Shown: in pieces, positions 61,457 to 64,000 of the stretch
Position numbering within the stretch: position 1 is the first letter of the stretch
Layout of the letters: every line of letters starts with the position of its first letter
Assembly: GCA_017615835.1 (NCBI GenBank)
Contig: JAFZZI010000011.1
Coordinates: forward strand, 1-64,000
Reading direction: 5' to 3'
Source of the DNA: Bacteroidaceae bacterium
GTDB lineage: Bacteria; Bacteroidota; Bacteroidia; Bacteroidales; Bacteroidaceae
Length of the DNA: 64,000 bases
Translations under genes and position numbers: made by a program
The notes under the pieces: generated by a model
What the model was told of the DNA's origin: nothing
Database searches by the model: none
What the model saw: only the letters and a program-made list of their open reading frames with translations

Positions 61457-61615
61457 ATGAAAAAGTATGCATGTGACGTTTGTGGTTGGGAGTACGATCC
61501 TGAAGTCGGTGATCCGGATAACGGCATTCAGCCTGGAATCTCTTTTGAGGACTTACCCGAAGACTTTGTGTGCCCAATATGCGGAGTCGGCAAAGATCAG
61601 TTCTCAGAACAGTAA
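61457..61615 (+). CDS. Rubredoxin
   Basis: A 52-aa iron-only electron carrier: [19 protein letters not shown] and [16 protein letters not shown] hold the two CxxC iron ligand pairs. Full length for the family. The start at 61457 ([10 protein letters not shown]) is chosen over a long upstream frame that crosses the tmRNA gene. A -7 box TATATTTG is at 61421-61428. Likely donor to the flavodiiron protein FprA encoded at 10806. Confidence 0.96.
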   Translation: MKKYACDVCGWEYDPEVGDPDNGIQPGISFEDLPEDFVCPICGVGKDQFSEQ

Positions 61616-61643
61616 CGTCCTGATTCTTCTTCCCCGGCGGTAA

Positions 61644-63176
61644 CTACCGTGCGTAGTTTATAGCACGGGTTTCGCGTATTACGGTAATCTTAACCTGCCC
61701 GGGATAAGTCATTTCATTCTGAATCTTCTGGGCAATCTCGGCAGACAGACTTTCGGTCTGCCTGTCGTCAATTTTGTCGGCTCCGACGATTACGCGCAGC
61801 TCACGCCCCGCCTGGATGGCATATGTCTTGGTAACGCCAGGGTAGGAGAGGGCTATCTTCTCAAGGTCATTGAGACGCTTAATGTATGCCTCAACTATTT
61901 CACGTCTTGCCCCGGGACGTGCGCCCGATATTGCATCGCAAATCTGTACAATTGGTGCTATCAGACTCTGCATTTCTATCTCGTCGTGGTGAGCACCTAT
62001 GGCATTGCAGATGTCTGGCTTTTCCTTGTACTTTTCAGCAAGGTGCATTCCGTACTCTGCGTGAGCCATCTCAGTCTCCTCGTCCGGAACCTTTCCTATA
62101 TCATGAAGCAGACCTGCACGTTTAGCTTTCTTGGGGTTTAGTCCAAGTTCCGCTGCCATGACAGCACAGAGGTTGGCTGTCTCGCGTGAGTGCTGTAGCA
62201 GGTTCTGCCCGTATGATGAGCGGTATTTCATCTTGCCTATCATGCGGATAAGTTCGGGGTGAAGTCCATGAATGCCAAGGTCAATCGTCGTGCGCTTGCC
62301 GGTTTCCAAGATTTCCTCTTCCACCTGACGTTCGACTTTAGCTACAACTTCCTCGATACGTGCGGGATGAATTCGGCCGTCAGCCACCAGTTGGTGTAAT
62401 GCGAGACGTGCAATTTCGCGTCTAACTGGGTCGAATGCCGAGATGACAATGGCCTCTGGAGTATCATCCACTACTATTTCAACACCGCAAGCAGCTTCAA
62501 GAGCTCTGATATTACGGCCTTCACGTCCGATTATGCGGCCTTTCATATCTTCGTTCTCTATGTGAAATACAGTTACCGAGTTTTCGATTGCGGTTTCTGT
62601 TCCAATGCGCTGAATAGTCTGGATTACAATGCGTTTGGCCTCTTTGTTGGCTGTCATCCTGGCATCGTCAATAATGTCGTTAATATAGGCAGCAGCCTCG
62701 GTGTTGGCCTCTTCCTTTAATGATTCAATCAGTCTGTTCTTAGCTTCTTCAGCAGAAAGACCGCCAATAACCTCCAATTTCTCGCGCTCCTGATGTTGCA
62801 GTTTGTCAAGCTCTTCCTTTTTTTCGTCAATGACCGTCATCTGGGTTTCAAGGTTCTTTTTTATAGCTTCGTTCTCGTTAATCTTGCGCTGAAGCTCCTC
62901 GTGCCGTTGGTTGAGTTGCATCTCTTTTTGCTTCAGACGGTTCTCGTTCTGTTGTATTTTCTGATTCCTTGCTGCCACTTCTTTTTCCAGCTCGGCCTTT
63001 TTGTTAAGGAACTTCTCCTTGACTTCAAGTAGCTTGTCTTTCTTCATGGTTTCGGCTTCATTTTCAGCCTCTTTAAGACGACGTTTGGCTTTCCTGTTAA
63101 GTTTGCTGTTGAAGAGCAGCCATGCTATTACAAATCCCGCAATAAGACCGACAAGTCCATAAACAAATCCGTTCAT
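61644..63176 (-). CDS. rny: Ribonuclease Y
   Basis: A 510-aa membrane-anchored endoribonuclease that starts mRNA decay. Single N-terminal membrane helix (about 4-22), long coiled coil (about 25-190), KH domain ([17 protein letters not shown], about 210), and HD domain with LLHDIGKV (about 350). Length and order match the family. Confidence 0.96.
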   Translation of the reverse strand: MNGFVYGLVGLIAGFVIAWLLFNSKLNRKAKRRLKEAENEAETMKKDKLLEVKEKFLNKKAELEKEVAARNQKIQQNENRLKQKEMQLNQRHEELQRKINENEAIKKNLETQMTVIDEKKEELDKLQHQEREKLEVIGGLSAEEAKNRLIESLKEEANTEAAAYINDIIDDARMTANKEAKRIVIQTIQRIGTETAIENSVTVFHIENEDMKGRIIGREGRNIRALEAACGVEIVVDDTPEAIVISAFDPVRREIARLALHQLVADGRIHPARIEEVVAKVERQVEEEILETGKRTTIDLGIHGLHPELIRMIGKMKYRSSYGQNLLQHSRETANLCAVMAAELGLNPKKAKRAGLLHDIGKVPDEETEMAHAEYGMHLAEKYKEKPDICNAIGAHHDEIEMQSLIAPIVQICDAISGARPGARREIVEAYIKRLNDLEKIALSYPGVTKTYAIQAGRELRVIVGADKIDDRQTESLSAEIAQKIQNEMTYPGQVKITVIRETRAINYAR

Positions 63177-63264
63177 ATCCTTTTATATATAGTTAAAGCA
63201 CCCTCCGCCATTCCGTTTGGAATGCAGAATGGTGCGTGGTTAATTGTCTTTGAGATAGGTAACG

Positions 63265-63573
63265 TCACTCTGCGGCATCATTGCCGAGAAGTGAATCAAG
63301 TTGTTTTGAAAGGACCTCTATTCTCTCCTTGTAAGGCATTGTGTCGTTGAAGTTCTCCCACATGAGGTTGGTCATTGCTATGTGCAAAGACACCATTACG
63401 TAGTACCTTTCATCGTTCAATTGAGGAAAATGATCTCTGTAACGGTTCAGCATTGAGTTGATTCGCCTTGCAGCTTCCCGGTACATTGCCTCATCCTGTC
63501 TCTTTATGGTGAGAGGGTAGTAGGTTCCGCCTACCAATAACTTTATCTCAAACAAATCATCCGTTGTATTCAT
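63265..63573 (-). CDS. zapA: Cell division protein ZapA
   Basis: A 102-aa FtsZ-ring stabiliser: LFEIKLLVGGTYYPLTIKRQDEAMYREAARRIN is the ZapA fold's start, followed by a coiled-coil helix. The start at 63573 (MNTTDDLF) overlaps the stop of the upstream coiled-coil gene by ATGA. The 63177-63264 gap before rny contains an imperfect hairpin (about 63209-63235) but no gene. Confidence 0.9.
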   Translation of the reverse strand: MNTTDDLFEIKLLVGGTYYPLTIKRQDEAMYREAARRINSMLNRYRDHFPQLNDERYYVMVSLHIAMTNLMWENFNDTMPYKERIEVLSKQLDSLLGNDAAE

Positions 63574-63866
63574 ACTCCAAGCATTTCTATGCAACGGTCA
63601 ATTTCACGCACCAACCCTGATACTCTCTTGCGCGTACTGTCCAAATCGTGTCCGGACACACTCAGTACCTTGGTCAGTTTAAGATTTCCATATTCAGCTT
63701 GAATCCGCTCCATATTGAGACGCAACTCATTCTCACGGGCTTCGTTCTGTGAGATTGTCTGACGCAGCCGAACATTTTCGGCCTTCAAATCATTATACAT
63801 CCCAATCAGTGTCTGAATTTTACCTTCAAACACATCAAGCAATTCTGTCTCTGAACCTGAATTCAT
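63570..63866 (-). CDS. Small coiled-coil protein paired with ZapA
   Basis: A 98-aa, mostly coiled-coil protein (about residues 15-65, IQTLIGMYNDLKAENVRLRQ onward) translated just before and coupled to zapA. Similar small coiled-coil genes commonly precede zapA in Bacteroidetes, and a ZapB-like division role is plausible but not shown by sequence. The start is 63866 (MNSGSETELL) or 63881. Confidence 0.75.
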   Translation of the reverse strand: MNSGSETELLDVFEGKIQTLIGMYNDLKAENVRLRQTISQNEARENELRLNMERIQAEYGNLKLTKVLSVSGHDLDSTRKRVSGLVREIDRCIEMLGV

Positions 63867-63937
63867 TATGGAATTTCTCATTTCCGAACCAATTCAGCAG
63901 TTTGTGATACAATGCCCGCTTTTAGGTCCGGTTTTTG

Positions 63938-63968
63938 CAAAATTACAAAAATCAACTGTTTTTACAAA
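63938..63968 (-). promoter_or_regulatory. Promoter of the coiled-coil-zapA operon
   Basis: Minus strand: -33 TTTG (63965-63968), 19-nt spacer, -7 TAATTTTG (63938-63945). Expected start near 63931, giving a leader of about 65 nt. Confidence 0.7.
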
Positions 63969-64000
63969 TAGCTGATAGCTTATTTTTTATTTGTTTTTTC

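Noticed and set aside
63177..63264. 6S RNA or other small RNA between zapA and rny
   Set aside because: Only 88 nt are available and the visible structure is a single imperfect hairpin, too short for 6S RNA.
1..64000. CRISPR array, prophage, toxin-antitoxin or defence island
   Set aside because: No regularly spaced repeats, phage structural genes or recognisable defence proteins were seen; the window is mainly metabolic and housekeeping genes.

Overview
The window looks like chromosomal DNA of a Bacteroidales bacterium (Bacteroidaceae or Prevotellaceae type). Four things point there. Promoters have the Bacteroidetes form TTTG, 19-20 nt, TAnnTTTG. There is a serine palmitoyltransferase gene. 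Families largely confined to the phylum occur (DUF4831, DUF5020, six-bladed propeller lipoprotein, DUF1573, C10 peptidase with inhibitor prodomain). The tmRNA appears to encode a nine-residue tag ending in ALAA. Coding density is high and genes lie in tight operons with 4-nt ATGA overlaps. No rRNA, CRISPR array, prophage or intact insertion sequence was seen. Decay is limited to a truncated IS4-type transposase, an internally deleted aldo/keto reductase and the 3' end of an amino-acid:sodium symporter.

Left third (1-23 kb): two convergent cobalamin nucleotide-loop and late-assembly operons (cobQ-cobD-cbiB forward; an orphan LuxR-type regulator followed by cobU-cobT-cobS-cobC reverse). Then come cysteine and homocysteine synthesis (cysK, metY), a sirtuin-flavodiiron pair behind a palindromic promoter, a GH3 glycosidase, a small secreted-protein pair, a secreted C10 cysteine protease with a structured leader, a thioesterase, and an iron-sulfur membrane protein paired with an aldo/keto reductase.

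Middle (23-44 kb): a six-gene shikimate, Tyr and Phe operon (aroF-tyrA-aroB-pheA-aroA-aroQ) preceded by what reads as a complete ribosome-mediated attenuator, with a 16-codon leader peptide rich in Tyr and Phe, a possible antiterminator and a strong terminator. It is followed by cysE, tRNA-Pro, a divergent sphingolipid pair (serine palmitoyltransferase and a lipid kinase), trmN6, the lon-tgt-lptG-DEAD operon, tRNA-His, a voltage-gated-type potassium channel with a zinc ribbon, and capA-folD-ffh.

Right third (44-64 kb): a nucleobase uptake cassette (uracil permease, DUF5020 outer-membrane channel candidate, purine permease), hpt-adk-obg, an aquaporin, an unrecognised helical protein, free methionine-R-sulfoxide reductase, a ClpB-like ATPase without its N-domain, a mannan-use pair (GH26 mannanase and 2-epimerase), an ECF-type sigma factor with a membrane partner, tmRNA, rubredoxin, RNase Y and a ZapA operon.

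The most notable regulatory signals are the aromatic amino acid attenuator at 22982-23120, a promoter, mini-ORF and terminator element at 19164-19270 before the C10 protease, and the perfect 18-bp palindrome on the sirtuin promoter.
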